A stretch of DNA of 64,000 nt from Rikenellaceae bacterium (GCA_017463585.1 JAFTOX010000003.1:248001-312000); one strand, 5' to 3'; shown: positions 50,500 to 60,752, numbered from the stretch's first letter. A program made the numbers and translations. The notes: generated from the sequence alone by a model not told the origin.

Positions 50500-50802
50500 A
50501 TGCAGTTTTTAGCAGAATACAACCTCGAAGGTTTGGTTATTGGATTGCTGACATTCCTGATTATCGGCATTTTTCACCCGCTCGTAATCAAAGGCGAATA
50601 CTATTTTGGCACACGTTGCTGGTGGGCATTTTTCTTGTTCGGAGTAGTTGCATTGATTGCTGCACTCTGTATCGAGAATGTGATGTGGTCGGCAGTATGT
50701 GGCGTCACGGCTTTCTCGTCGTTTTGGGGCATTGGCGAACTATTCGAACAACGCCGCAGAGTCGAACGAGGTTGGTTCCCGAAAAATCCTAAACGTAAGT
50801 AA
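50500..50802 (+). CDS. DUF4491-like small membrane protein
   Basis: 100 aa from ATG at 50500. Three membrane helices: NLEGLVIGLLTFLIIGIFHP, WAFFLFGVVALIAALCIE and a third at SAVCGVTAFSSFWGIGEL. The HPLVIKGEYYFG loop and the FEQRRRVERGWFPKNPKRK tail are the DUF4491 pattern, common in Bacteroidales. Function unknown. Confidence 0.8.
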   Translation: MQFLAEYNLEGLVIGLLTFLIIGIFHPLVIKGEYYFGTRCWWAFFLFGVVALIAALCIENVMWSAVCGVTAFSSFWGIGELFEQRRRVERGWFPKNPKRK

Positions 50803-50807
50803 CGAAA

Positions 50808-50837
50808 AAGCACCGAGACCCGCAAGGCTCGGTGCTT
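50808..50837. terminator. bidirectional terminator
   Basis: AAGCACCGAG and CTCGGTGCTT form a 10-bp stem with a 10-nt loop between two converging genes. Confidence 0.8.
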
Positions 50838-50857
50838 ATCATTTAGATTCGGACTAT

Positions 50858-52192
50858 TTAGAAGTTATACTTAACCATCGCCTGAATACGGTTGGCGCTA
50901 TTCTTATTGCCCGCCATATTTTTGTGCGTACCGTAGAGATATTCGATCGCCATCTCGAAACGGGGTGTAAAGTGACAGAAGATATTACCGAAGATATACT
51001 GACCCTTCTTGTATTGGCTTGGCGACCAGAAACCCGTCTTGCGCTCGACGTTCACCTCCGAGTAACCACCCGAAACGCTCAAACCGCGCATAATGTTGAA
51101 TTTGCCGGCAGCCATCCAACCATACATCGGCACGGTACGCAACTTCGTAGGATCATCGACACCTACAACCAAATCCATACCTGCGCCCTTCAAATCACGC
51201 ACATACGACGATACGCCCTTACCATAGACACCGTTGATATAGGTATTCCAACGCTCACCAATGGCAATATTACCGCTCAACTGCACACCCCAGCCAAACT
51301 CCGACTGGTTCTCGCCCTTGGTCTGATTGTGATAGTACATATTGCGCAACAGACCCGTCACACGGACGTGGCTATTGGCACGACGACCCCAATTAAACTG
51401 CACGTACATCGGAAAGTCGGGCACGCGTTGATGAATCGGCGTGAAGCTCTCGCCATACGACGCACTCACACGAGGCATCTCGGCAGCAATACCCATCGAG
51501 AAACTGCGACCAAACGTATGCGAGTAACGGATCATAGTAGAGTAGTCGAGCGTATAAGAATTAGGACCTTCGAAGTCGATGGTTTGGGGCGACGAGTTAA
51601 GGTCACAGAAGGTGGTCACATCACGACCAAGCGTAAACCCATAGAGCGACACATAAGCCAGACGCACGCGAGGAGTATATCCCGTATTGCTACCACGGAA
51701 ATCTGCCTCGAACATTGCAACCACACGCCCAAGTGTTGAATTGTTGGCAACGGCCTTGAAATAGATCGACGAGGTCGAAGCGTCCATCATCAGCTTTTGG
51801 CGCGAATTGTAGTTGCCCGGAATAGGAATATCGGCAGTGATAAAATCGCGACTATTGACGATACCCTTGAAGTCATAGCCCACACGCATATTCACATTAC
51901 CACCAACGGCAAAGGCGATTTTGTTCGTTCGGCTCGAAAAGATCATCTGGGGGAGGTAGGGTTGCTCGAAACCGCCACGATGGGTTTCGACAAAGTCAAG
52001 AATCGCACGGTCGATAGCCATCTGATTGCGAGTGCAATACTCGGCATCGGACATTGCCTCGTCGTTGACTGTCGTTTGCTGCACACCGAGCAGATAGACG
52101 ACCGGTTGATAATCATCGCGGTTGTTTTGCGCCGACACGGTGGTGGTCACAAGCAGTGCCGCAATAAGGAATCGAATTGTTTTCATAGGCAT
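50858..52192 (-). CDS. DcaP-like outer membrane porin
   Basis: 444 aa with a signal peptide (MKTIRFLIAALLVTTTVSAQ, start possibly two codons later). The mature protein is a beta-barrel with alternating strands (NVNMRVGYDFKGIVNSRDFI, TPRVRLAYVSLYGFTLGRDV, FEMAIEYLYGTHKN) and a terminal aromatic residue (YNF). The layout matches the DcaP-like trimeric porin family. It would allow solute uptake through the outer membrane. Confidence 0.8.
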   Translation of the reverse strand: MPMKTIRFLIAALLVTTTVSAQNNRDDYQPVVYLLGVQQTTVNDEAMSDAEYCTRNQMAIDRAILDFVETHRGGFEQPYLPQMIFSSRTNKIAFAVGGNVNMRVGYDFKGIVNSRDFITADIPIPGNYNSRQKLMMDASTSSIYFKAVANNSTLGRVVAMFEADFRGSNTGYTPRVRLAYVSLYGFTLGRDVTTFCDLNSSPQTIDFEGPNSYTLDYSTMIRYSHTFGRSFSMGIAAEMPRVSASYGESFTPIHQRVPDFPMYVQFNWGRRANSHVRVTGLLRNMYYHNQTKGENQSEFGWGVQLSGNIAIGERWNTYINGVYGKGVSSYVRDLKGAGMDLVVGVDDPTKLRTVPMYGWMAAGKFNIMRGLSVSGGYSEVNVERKTGFWSPSQYKKGQYIFGNIFCHFTPRFEMAIEYLYGTHKNMAGNKNSANRIQAMVKYNF

Positions 52193-52328
52193 TGAATTAA
52201 ATTAAAAAATAGTTCATTGCATCTGTTTCGATGACTCATTCGGTCATCTTTCATTTGTAGTTCAACAAGTTAATCGAACCGCATTCAGAGCAAGTTGTAT
52301 GCCAAATCCGACAAGTCGATTGTCCGAA
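52193..52328. other. intergenic, nothing recognisable
   Basis: AT-rich upstream region of the porin gene. I see no clear consensus -7 box, repeat or ORF. Confidence 0.5.
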
Positions 52329-52367
52329 ATAAAAAAGGCAGGAAGAGCATTCACTGCTGTCCCTGCC
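52329..52367 (-). terminator. terminator of the TonB-type receptor gene
   Basis: On the minus strand GGCAGG (52367-52362) pairs with CCTGCC (52342-52337), with an inner AGCA/TGCT stem, followed by TTTTTT. Confidence 0.8.
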
Positions 52368-52449
52368 ACACATCAAACCTAATTTATTAACACCTAACGG
52401 AGTTTATTGTGTTTTTGCATTACTGCCTTAATTAATTGTGTCACTGCGA

Positions 52450-55350
52450 TTAACGCGGGCCACCGTGCATACCGCCCATAGGACGACCACCACCCATTCC
52501 ACCGCGACCACCACGGCCACCCATACCTTCATAGTCGCCGATATTCTTCGAGCCCTTCTTGCCGAAGTTGCGCAAGTTATAGACGAACTGAATGGTGTAG
52601 TAACGACCGATCACGTTGTTCCAGCTATTTTGCGTGTAACCCGAACCCGTCGAGCGCGAGAAAGCGCTATTCTGGTTAAACACGTCGTTCACGCCGATCT
52701 GAATCTCGCCACGCTGATTCTTGAATATCTTCTTGCCAAGGAAGAGGTTGCAGAGCAGGTAATCCTCGTTGTAGTCGTTCGTGAAGCCCATATATTGGTT
52801 ATAGACGCAGCTACCCGTGAAGGTGAAACCTTTCCAGAACGACACCTTCATATTGAGCGACGCCGAGTGGTTGAAGTAGCGGTTCTTCACATTAGCCTGC
52901 GAGTTCAGAGCCTCGTTGTAGTTACCGTGCCAAGACAGAGTAAAGTCGACATTCTCCGAAATGTTCGAACCCAACACTGCGCCGAAGTTATAACCCATAT
53001 TGCTGGCATTGTTGATCTTGCCATCAATCTTCGAGGGGGTGATCGAGTAGCTTACACCTGCACGCAGATTCAAGTTACACTTCATAAAGCTCAACGGCGT
53101 ACCGAAACTTGCCATACCGCGAACTGACCACTGACCATTCATATTCTCATAAGTCGAATATTGGAGTGGGGTATAGTCCAATCCCGTAATCTCGCTCGAA
53201 GGGTTGTAGTAGACACTACGACCGATGTAATTCTGCGTCGTCGAGAACATACCCATAACCATCAACGTACGACCCTTCTCAACATTCGAATTGACGTAGT
53301 GAGCGCGAATGCTATGCGAATACGACTGATCGAGGTTCGAATTACCCGTCGAAACATACTGGGCGTTTGTCACGTCCTTGATATTCTGCAACTGCGACAA
53401 GCTCGGCTCGTCGGTCGAAGAGCTGACGTGAACTCGCAACGAATTCTCCTTATTGAAGAAGATGTTGGTCATCAAGAAATAGGTCACATTATCGAAATCC
53501 TTCTTGATCTTCTGCTCGTTCTTGGCACCCTCATTCAGCATACCGTCCAGAAGAGCGTGCTGGTAATAAACGTTAGCTACAACCGTATTACGCTCCTTCG
53601 AGAATCGGAAACCGGGACCTACGCGATGCGTTGTGTAGGTGCGCTCAGAATTGGTCGAGAGGTCGGGAGCCGGGGTCAAACCCGTCGGATCGAAATCGTC
53701 ACCTGTGATATAGGCCGCCTTGTCGCTCTTCGAATTATTCATACTGAAACGGTACTGCATACTCAACTGCGAATACTTCGACAGAGGCTCGGTATAGTTG
53801 AACGTACCGCTGAAATTCAAGCTGCTCGAAGGGGTCTGCGTATAGAGGTAACGCAGCTTCAACGGAGCCTCCAAATCCTCGACATTGACCGTATCGGGAT
53901 CATATCGCAAAGCCTCAGCCGTATTCGACCAGCTATTACGCTGATACTCTCGGTTGTTGTAACGCACATTGCCACCAATTGTAAGCGTACGACCATCTTT
54001 GCCCAGCTTGGCACGATACTGCAAGAACTCGCTGATATTGTAACCGTGATTTTTCGTCTTGCTGTAATTGTCGATAATGCTCAGACCGCTCTGACCCCAC
54101 TGCTGACCGTTGGTGGTCGAGAAGGGATTGTTGAGCTGGAAACTGACACCCGTACGCGACATCAGCGAGTGGTTTGGCGAAATCTTCCAATCCAAACGGG
54201 CATTGATACGGTGATTGTTGTTATGAGTATCCGAATAGCCCTTCTGATAGAGTGTGTCGATGGGCGAGGGAGCCTCGTACCACTTTTCGGTCGTTGAATT
54301 GTTGACTGTATTGGTATTGTTGAAGAAGTAGCTGCCCTGGAAGGTCACATTATCCTTCTTGCCCCAAGTACCCGAGTAGTTCAAACCTGCCGAGTTAACC
54401 GTCGCAACACCAGCCTGCGGACGAACCATATACTGACCGACGCCGCGACCACCACCGCCCGAGACCTCCAAAATATCCTCGAACGAGAAGTTCTGCTGGT
54501 TGATATTATTGAACAGACCGAGCAGTGTTACACGATGATCGCCTTGGAAAATATTGACATTACCACCTGCCAAATACTTATGGTTTGCAATTGCATTCTC
54601 GTTGTTATCGTAACCGTAGCCGGCATACATTTTACCAAATTGACCTTGACGCATATGCTTGTGGGTCACAATGTTCAGAGCCTTATAGCCCTCACCGTCG
54701 TCCATACCCGAGAACTCGGCCTGGTCGCTCAGTTTGTTATAGACCTCGATACGATCAACTGCCTGTGCGGGCAACGACTTGATCGCCGTGGTTACGTCCT
54801 CACCAAAGAACTCCTTACCATCGACAAATACCTTCTTGACGGTTTCGCCCTGAGCCTCGACCTCACCATTATTAATATTGATACCGGGCATCTTTTTCAG
54901 CAGGCCTTCGACATCAGCGTCGTTCGACACCTTGAACGCACCCGCATTATAGCTCACCGTGTCGCCCTTCTGCGACGTACGCAACGATTGAACCTCCTTA
55001 ACAACCGACTCGATCATCTCCGAGGCGGGTTTCATTTCGAGTTTACCGAGCGAGGTCGTAGCCGCTTTGACCGTCACCTCCTTTTCGATGCTCTCGTAAC
55101 CAATGAACGAAATTGTAATTTTGTAATCCCCATATGTGAGCGACGAAATCGCAATTGAACCGTTATAACCAGAAGTCACATATCGTTTTTTGTCGGGATT
55201 CTTCGTCGAAGCGTACTCAACCGTTGCTCCCAAAATGGGTTCACCATTCGAGGCATCAACCAACTGAGCCGTCAATTTACTCGTCGATTGTGCAAAGGCA
55301 TTCGCCCACACAAAGCACGATAAAAAGATTAATGACAGAATTTTTTTCAT
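52450..55350 (-). CDS. TonB-dependent receptor-like outer membrane beta-barrel protein
   Basis: 966 aa. Signal peptide, then a carboxypeptidase-regulatory-like domain (KLTAQLVDASNGEPILGATV), a plug-like region (LLKKMPGININNGEVEAQGE, VKKVFVDGKEFFGEDV) and a long beta-barrel. This is the OMP beta-barrel family of Bacteroidota receptors without a SusD partner nearby. After the last strands the protein ends in a glycine/arginine-rich tail (GMGGRGGRGGMGGGRPMGG), which is unusual in place. The ligand is unknown. Confidence 0.85.
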   Translation of the reverse strand: MKKILSLIFLSCFVWANAFAQSTSKLTAQLVDASNGEPILGATVEYASTKNPDKKRYVTSGYNGSIAISSLTYGDYKITISFIGYESIEKEVTVKAATTSLGKLEMKPASEMIESVVKEVQSLRTSQKGDTVSYNAGAFKVSNDADVEGLLKKMPGININNGEVEAQGETVKKVFVDGKEFFGEDVTTAIKSLPAQAVDRIEVYNKLSDQAEFSGMDDGEGYKALNIVTHKHMRQGQFGKMYAGYGYDNNENAIANHKYLAGGNVNIFQGDHRVTLLGLFNNINQQNFSFEDILEVSGGGGRGVGQYMVRPQAGVATVNSAGLNYSGTWGKKDNVTFQGSYFFNNTNTVNNSTTEKWYEAPSPIDTLYQKGYSDTHNNNHRINARLDWKISPNHSLMSRTGVSFQLNNPFSTTNGQQWGQSGLSIIDNYSKTKNHGYNISEFLQYRAKLGKDGRTLTIGGNVRYNNREYQRNSWSNTAEALRYDPDTVNVEDLEAPLKLRYLYTQTPSSSLNFSGTFNYTEPLSKYSQLSMQYRFSMNNSKSDKAAYITGDDFDPTGLTPAPDLSTNSERTYTTHRVGPGFRFSKERNTVVANVYYQHALLDGMLNEGAKNEQKIKKDFDNVTYFLMTNIFFNKENSLRVHVSSSTDEPSLSQLQNIKDVTNAQYVSTGNSNLDQSYSHSIRAHYVNSNVEKGRTLMVMGMFSTTQNYIGRSVYYNPSSEITGLDYTPLQYSTYENMNGQWSVRGMASFGTPLSFMKCNLNLRAGVSYSITPSKIDGKINNASNMGYNFGAVLGSNISENVDFTLSWHGNYNEALNSQANVKNRYFNHSASLNMKVSFWKGFTFTGSCVYNQYMGFTNDYNEDYLLCNLFLGKKIFKNQRGEIQIGVNDVFNQNSAFSRSTGSGYTQNSWNNVIGRYYTIQFVYNLRNFGKKGSKNIGDYEGMGGRGGRGGMGGGRPMGGMHGGPR

Positions 55351-55375
55351 TGTTAAATTTACTGTTTCAACTCTG

Positions 55376-55453
55376 CAAATCTATCACAAATTTCGGGGCG
55401 AAGATACCAAATGGGCGGTGAAACGCCCAAATTGGGGTGTCAACCGCCCATTT
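55376..55453 (-). promoter_or_regulatory. promoter and nested inverted repeat of the receptor gene
   Basis: A minus-strand TAGATTTG -7 box (55383-55376) lies 25 bp before the receptor start. Upstream, AAATGGGCGGT (55409-55419) and ACCGCCCATTT (55443-55453) are perfect 11-bp arms enclosing CGCCCAA-ATT-GGGGTG. This could be a regulator site just upstream of the -33 region. Confidence 0.5.
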
Positions 55454-55493
55454 CGTCCGACCAAACGACTTTGATCGGTCATTTCACCCTCGA

Positions 55494-56171
55494 TTATCGG
55501 GGGAAATAGCGCTTTAATTTCGGTGCAATGATCTCCTCCATCAAGTCGTAACCTACGGGAGTGGGGTGCACACCGTCCTTGGTATAGGCACGATCCAAAC
55601 CACCCTCACCGTCAACCATCGGAGTGTAGAAATCAACCCACTTGCAGCCATAGCGACGAGCCAACTTGCGAAGCATTTTATTCAGCTCAACAACCTGCCA
55701 CGACACGTTGCCCAGATCCTTGCGCCACTTATACTGCTTAACGGGCAGCACCGAGCACAAGATAACCTTAATGCGGTTAGCCTTTGCCAACTGGATCATC
55801 GACTCAATGTTCTGTGCGATATGCTCCAACGAGATGTAGCCATTGTTGCGAGCAATATCGTTCGTACCCGCCAAAATTACCACCGCACGAGGATCGAGGT
55901 CGATCACATCAGCACGGAAGCGGCTCATCATCTGCTGAGTCACCTGACCACTGATACCACGACCTGCAAAATTGTTGTTATCGAAGAAATCGGGGTGCAT
56001 TTCGTACCAGCACTGCGTAATCGAGTTACCCATAAAGACCACCGTCGGAGCCTTGGTCAGCATTGCGTTAGCCTTCTCATAACGACCATAATCGGCCCAA
56101 TCCTTATCCTTCTTCTGCGCCGAAGCCACCAACGGCAACAGAGCAACGAGGAGCATTAAAAGTTTTTTCAT
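55494..56171 (-). CDS. GDSL-type esterase/lipase
   Basis: 225 aa with a signal peptide (MKKLLMLLVALLPLVASAQ). SGNH hydrolase blocks: FMGNSITQCW (catalytic Ser in GNS), GRGISGQVTQQMM, LAGTNDIARN and DGVHPTPVGYDLM (Asp-His). It is a periplasmic or exported esterase, perhaps a carbohydrate deacetylase. Promoter: minus-strand TAAATTTG at 56218-56211. Confidence 0.9.
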   Translation of the reverse strand: MKKLLMLLVALLPLVASAQKKDKDWADYGRYEKANAMLTKAPTVVFMGNSITQCWYEMHPDFFDNNNFAGRGISGQVTQQMMSRFRADVIDLDPRAVVILAGTNDIARNNGYISLEHIAQNIESMIQLAKANRIKVILCSVLPVKQYKWRKDLGNVSWQVVELNKMLRKLARRYGCKWVDFYTPMVDGEGGLDRAYTKDGVHPTPVGYDLMEEIIAPKLKRYFPR

Positions 56172-56210
56172 TGCGTATAGTTTTTGTGATTAATTGCTTT
56201 TGTTAGCACA

Positions 56211-56257
56211 CAAATTTAATAAAAGTTGCCCGAAAGGCAAAATATTTTTTAACTTTG
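56211..56257. promoter_or_regulatory. divergent -7 boxes
   Basis: TAAATTTG on the minus strand (56218-56211) serves the GDSL gene. TAACTTTG on the plus strand (56250-56257) serves the exported phosphatase-family gene. Confidence 0.55.
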
Positions 56258-56287
56258 TGGTATCATTTATACCAAATTCAAAACACA

Positions 56288-57127
56288 ATGAAAAATCTTT
56301 TCCACGCAACATTAATGGCCGTAGCGGCTCTGTTTGTAGCTTGCGGCGCGCCCGAACCGAGTACCTACAAGGTAATCTCTTACAACATTCGTCTGCTGAC
56401 CCCGTACGATACCGATAGTCTGCATTGGGACGCTCGTAAACCCGCAACAATCGTAATGATCGACCAAGAGAAGCCCGACGCATTTGGTCTGCAAGAGGCA
56501 GTAGATGAGCAAGTTGCATACATTGAAGAAAATTGCCCGCAATATGCTCGTGTAGGTGTTGGTCGTGACGATGGCGACAAGGCTGGCGAGTTTATGGCTG
56601 TTTTTTATCTGCGTGACCGATTTGAGCTGATCGACTATTCGACCATTTGGTTGAGCGAGACCCCCGACACCGTGTCGATGGGCTGGGACGCTGCATATCC
56701 TCGCACTGCAACCACCGTCATTTTGCGTGACAAGGCTACCGACAAGAAATTTGCATACATCAATACCCATTTCGATCATAAGGGCAAAGTGGCACGCATT
56801 GAGTCGGCGAAGATGGTTGCCGAGCGCGTTGCAGCAATTAAGGCCGAGGGTATTGAGTCGATTATCGTTGGTGGTGATTTCAATAGCCGCTTGGAGGATT
56901 CGATGTTGATCCCGATGCAGGAGGCGCTTGGTTATGCACGTAGCGACAGCCCCGTAACTGACAATAAGGGCACATTCAACGATTGGGGTCGCGTAACCGA
57001 CGGTCGAGTTATCGACCACTTTTTCTACACGGGCGTAACACCCAAAGAGTACCACACCCTCGACGGCGACTACGGCGCTCCCTACATCTCTGACCACTAT
57101 CCAATCGCTTTTACGTTTGAATTGTAA
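56288..57127 (+). CDS. endonuclease/exonuclease/phosphatase family lipoprotein
   Basis: 279 aa from ATG at 56288. Signal peptide with lipobox VACG. The EEP fold follows: YNIRLLTPYDTDSLHWDARK, GLQEAVDEQVAYIEEN (metal-binding Glu), NTHFDHKGKVARIESAKM, VGGDFNSRLEDS and the final SDHYPIAF. As an exported lipoprotein it more likely acts on phosphoesters or lipids than on DNA; the substrate is unknown. Confidence 0.85.
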   Translation: MKNLFHATLMAVAALFVACGAPEPSTYKVISYNIRLLTPYDTDSLHWDARKPATIVMIDQEKPDAFGLQEAVDEQVAYIEENCPQYARVGVGRDDGDKAGEFMAVFYLRDRFELIDYSTIWLSETPDTVSMGWDAAYPRTATTVILRDKATDKKFAYINTHFDHKGKVARIESAKMVAERVAAIKAEGIESIIVGGDFNSRLEDSMLIPMQEALGYARSDSPVTDNKGTFNDWGRVTDGRVIDHFFYTGVTPKEYHTLDGDYGAPYISDHYPIAFTFEL

Positions 57128-57154
57128 TTACTAAATAATCACTAAACATCTTAT

Positions 57155-57182
57155 AAGACGAGTTTTATCTCGTCTTTTTTAT
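57155..57182 (+). terminator. terminator
   Basis: AAGACGAG-TTTTAT-CTCGTCTT followed by a T-run. Confidence 0.8.
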
Positions 57183-57212
57183 TATAAACATTCCCAATCA
57201 GAATATATTCAT

Positions 57213-57220
57213 TATATTTG
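57213..57220 (+). promoter_or_regulatory. -7 box for the transferase gene
   Basis: TATATTTG matches the consensus 34 bp before the start codon. Confidence 0.6.
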
Positions 57221-57253
57221 CAACTGATTTCACTACTAATATCTGCATTACCA

Positions 57254-59110
57254 ATGAATATAAAGATTAAACATTTTGCATCAAAAGTAGCAACATGCAT
57301 TTTATCTCCCATAACACAAAATCCCGCATTCTTTATCTGTCAGTTGCTGATAATGATAGTGCCATTTGCAGTTTATAATTTTGCAATTGATTATAATTAC
57401 AAGGGTGTAATAATGGAGATTATTCGCATATTGCATATCTTTATTTTTGATGCGTATTGTTTATGCGTAATATTATTATGGCTCAGCAAACTAATTAATA
57501 CAAATATTGTTAAAACAATATTGTATTTTATAACTCTAATACTATTCGTATTCGACTCTTTTGTTGCTATATTCTATGCTTCGCGAATAAGTCCTGTAAT
57601 CATTCGTTTAATTAGAGAAACTAACACTGACGAAATAAGTGGATTTTTCACCACTCTTAATTCACCGAACATTGTATATCTAGGTTTCGGCATTATCGCT
57701 ATATGCACCATTATCACTATATCAGAAAAATTAGCTAAAAAATATTTCTCAAAATCGCATAACCACTCCAATATTAGCATCACAAGCATTGGCGCAGGGG
57801 GGTGTATTTTGCTAAAAATCAAATACTTAATCACTATAATAATCGCAATAATCTGCATATTAAATATTATCAGAAACTCTCTTCTGTCATTTGCATACAT
57901 TAATGCGCTCCAAACCACACAGCTAACAACCAGTAGATATAACGTAGTTTTTAAATCTGCCGAAACAGCTAATACAACTTATGGACACTTAATTCATTCA
58001 TTATTTAGCAATCATCTTTTTAGTAAAGACATATATATTCTTACGGAAGTATTAGAGAAGCAATATCAAACCGAATGCTCTTTTAGATCTTCACAAATAA
58101 TTCTCATTGTTGGAGAGTCATTCAGTAAATATCACTCTAATTTATATGGTTATATACACCATACAAATAGATTACTATTCAACGAAGTAAAAAATAATAA
58201 CCTTTTCATTTTTCAAGATGTAATCACACCTAGAAATTTTACATCATATGTAATGCAACAGATCTTCACTTTTAAGAGCCAAGATACTAATTTGTACTGG
58301 GCAGAAACTCCATTATTTACTAAGTTTTTTAAAGAGTGCGGATATATTGTTTCATTTTTTAGCAATCAGGAAATTAACGATACTAATGATGACACACTTA
58401 ATGCGTCTAATCACTTTCTCGTTGTTGATCAAACAAGTAAATATTGTATAACTAATACTAATTTACAGAAATACAAATGGGATACAGATCTAGTCGATGA
58501 ATATAAAGCTCGTATAAAACACACTGCAAATGAAGCGTTTCTTTCTATATTTCATTTAAGTGGACAGCATTTTGGGTATAAAGATAGATACCCCAACGAT
58601 GAAAAACTTTTTACGGTTGACGATTACACTTACCGCACAGATTTAACACAAAGTCAGCGAGAAGTGGTTGCTCATTATGACAATGCAACAGCATATAACG
58701 ACAAAGTTGTTGCAAGTATTATTGATTTATATCGCAACCAAGACGCTATTATCATATATTTATCAGATCACGGAGAGGAGATACACGATTATCGAAATTT
58801 CACAGGTAGAGAAGCGGCGAAACTTACTCCTGAAATATGTAAATATCAATTTGAGATTCCATTTATGATCTGGATGTCGGATAAATATAAAGAGAATCAT
58901 CCCGATGTCGTAAAACAAGTAGAAGGATCATTAGACAAACCTTTTATGATTGATGATCTACCTCATTTAATGCTTGATATCGCAGGTATTGATTGTGAAT
59001 GGTTTGATCCTACTCGTAGCTTAATAAATGAAAAGTATAATGTAAACAGAAAACGATTGCTGTTAGATACAAAAGTTGACTACGACGAAATGATCAAGCA
59101 ACTAAACTAA
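57254..59110 (+). CDS. phosphoethanolamine/phosphoglycerol transferase-like sulfatase-fold protein
   Basis: 618 aa from ATG at 57254. About five N-terminal membrane helices (residues 25-210), then a periplasmic alkaline-phosphatase-fold domain with nucleophile Ser289 in IVGESFSKYHSNLYGY, HLSGQHFGY, and YLSDHGEEIHDYRNF. The EptA/MCR family has Thr at the nucleophile; Ser occurs in relatives. It would modify lipid A or another surface glycan with a phospho-group. The DNA is far more AT-rich than all neighbours, which suggests recent acquisition. Confidence 0.75.
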   Translation: MNIKIKHFASKVATCILSPITQNPAFFICQLLIMIVPFAVYNFAIDYNYKGVIMEIIRILHIFIFDAYCLCVILLWLSKLINTNIVKTILYFITLILFVFDSFVAIFYASRISPVIIRLIRETNTDEISGFFTTLNSPNIVYLGFGIIAICTIITISEKLAKKYFSKSHNHSNISITSIGAGGCILLKIKYLITIIIAIICILNIIRNSLLSFAYINALQTTQLTTSRYNVVFKSAETANTTYGHLIHSLFSNHLFSKDIYILTEVLEKQYQTECSFRSSQIILIVGESFSKYHSNLYGYIHHTNRLLFNEVKNNNLFIFQDVITPRNFTSYVMQQIFTFKSQDTNLYWAETPLFTKFFKECGYIVSFFSNQEINDTNDDTLNASNHFLVVDQTSKYCITNTNLQKYKWDTDLVDEYKARIKHTANEAFLSIFHLSGQHFGYKDRYPNDEKLFTVDDYTYRTDLTQSQREVVAHYDNATAYNDKVVASIIDLYRNQDAIIIYLSDHGEEIHDYRNFTGREAAKLTPEICKYQFEIPFMIWMSDKYKENHPDVVKQVEGSLDKPFMIDDLPHLMLDIAGIDCEWFDPTRSLINEKYNVNRKRLLLDTKVDYDEMIKQLN

Positions 59111-59111
59111 T

Positions 59112-59152
59112 AAAACAACCGCCCCGAACTCGAAAGTCGGGGCGGTTGTTTT
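59112..59152. terminator. strong bidirectional terminator
   Basis: AAAACAACCGCCCCGA and TCGGGGCGGTTGTTTT form a 16-bp stem with a 9-nt loop and A/T tails, between converging genes. Confidence 0.9.
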
Positions 59153-59173
59153 GTATAGAAAAGGGTAGCGCGA

Positions 59174-60697
59174 TTACTCCCACTCGATTGTTGCGGGCGG
59201 TTTCGACGAAACGTCATACACTACGCGGTTGATGCCCTTTACCTTATTTATAATATCGTTCGACATCTTTGCCAAGAAATCGTAAGGCAGAGGATACCAA
59301 TCGGCAGTCATACCATCGGTCGAGGTTACGGCACGCAGAGCAACGCAATTCTCATACGTACGCTCGTCGCCCATAACACCGACACTCTGTACGGGCAGCA
59401 GAATCACGCCTGCCTGCCAGATCTTGTCGTACAGACCCCACTCGCGCAGACCGTCGATATAGATCTTATCTGCCTCCTGCAAGATTGCAACCTTCTCGGG
59501 GGTAATATCGCCCAAGATACGGATTGCAAGACCCGGACCGGGGAAGGGGTGGCGACCGAGCAGCAGCGGATCAAGACCCAACTCGCGACCCACGCGGCGC
59601 ACCTCGTCCTTAAACAACAGACGCAACGGCTCGACAATCTTCAAGTTCATCTTCTCGGGCAGACCACCTACATTGTGGTGCGACTTAATGGTTGCCGAAG
59701 GACCTTTGACGCTAACCGACTCAATCACATCGGGATAGATCGTACCCTGAGCCAGCCACTTTACCTCAGTAAGTTTCTGTGCCTCAGCGTCGAACACCTC
59801 AATAAAATCGCGACCAATAATCTTTCGCTTGCCCTCGGGATCGCTCACGCCTGCCAAATCAGCATAGAACTTAGCCGACGCATCAACGCCGATTACATTC
59901 AAACCCATATTGGCATACGACTGCATTACGTCCTCAAACTCGTTCTTACGCAGCAAACCCGTATCCACAAAAATACAAGTCAGCTGTTTGCCGATTGCCT
60001 TATGCAGCAGCAGAGCCGCCACCGACGAATCGACACCGCCCGACAGACCCAGCACAACCTTGTCCTCGCCAATCTGAGCGCGCAACTGAGCTACGGTCTC
60101 CTCGACGAACGAGGCGGGCGTCCAGTCCTGCTTATGACCGCAGACTCCTACGACGAAATTCTGCAACAACTGCTTGCCCTCGGTCGAGTGATAGACCTCG
60201 GGGTGGAACTGAATACCCCAAGTCTGCTCACCCTCGATGTGGTAAGCGGCTACACGTACCGACTCGGTGCTTGCGATGATTTTGTAGTTCTCGGGCACAC
60301 GTACGATGGTATCGCCGTGCGACATCCATACCTGAGTGGTTGCCGACAGACCTTTGAGCAGCGGATCGCTAGGCTCTGCCACCGTCAGCATTGCACGACC
60401 ATACTCGCGCGTACCCGACGGAGCGACCTCGCCACCAAAGTTGTGCGACAGGTACTGCGCACCGTAGCAGACGCCGAGCAGAGGTTTCTTACCCTTGATC
60501 TGCGACAGATCGACCTGCGGAGCGTCCTCATTACGCACCGACGCGGGGCTACCGGAGAGAATCACACCGATAAACTCGTCCAGATTGGGAACTTTGTTGT
60601 AGGGGTGAATCTCGCAATAAACGTTCAATTCGCGCACGCGGCGAGCGATGAGCTGCGTGTACTGCGAACCGAAGTCGAGGATTAAGATTTTCTCCAT
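59174..60697 (-). CDS. guaA: GMP synthase (glutamine-hydrolysing)
   Basis: 507 aa. Class I glutaminase domain with the catalytic Cys in [11 protein letters not shown] and His/Glu in [11 protein letters not shown]. The ATP-pyrophosphatase P-loop is [13 protein letters not shown]. The C-terminal dimerisation domain ends KPPATIEWE. It makes GMP from XMP. It lies 55 bp downstream of pheT. Confidence 0.95.
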   Translation of the reverse strand: MEKILILDFGSQYTQLIARRVRELNVYCEIHPYNKVPNLDEFIGVILSGSPASVRNEDAPQVDLSQIKGKKPLLGVCYGAQYLSHNFGGEVAPSGTREYGRAMLTVAEPSDPLLKGLSATTQVWMSHGDTIVRVPENYKIIASTESVRVAAYHIEGEQTWGIQFHPEVYHSTEGKQLLQNFVVGVCGHKQDWTPASFVEETVAQLRAQIGEDKVVLGLSGGVDSSVAALLLHKAIGKQLTCIFVDTGLLRKNEFEDVMQSYANMGLNVIGVDASAKFYADLAGVSDPEGKRKIIGRDFIEVFDAEAQKLTEVKWLAQGTIYPDVIESVSVKGPSATIKSHHNVGGLPEKMNLKIVEPLRLLFKDEVRRVGRELGLDPLLLGRHPFPGPGLAIRILGDITPEKVAILQEADKIYIDGLREWGLYDKIWQAGVILLPVQSVGVMGDERTYENCVALRAVTSTDGMTADWYPLPYDFLAKMSNDIINKVKGINRVVYDVSSKPPATIEWE

Positions 60698-60752
60698 AGT
60701 TCTATTTGGTTATTAATTGTTTTTCATTTAGCACTTTGGGTGTAGCCGACGT

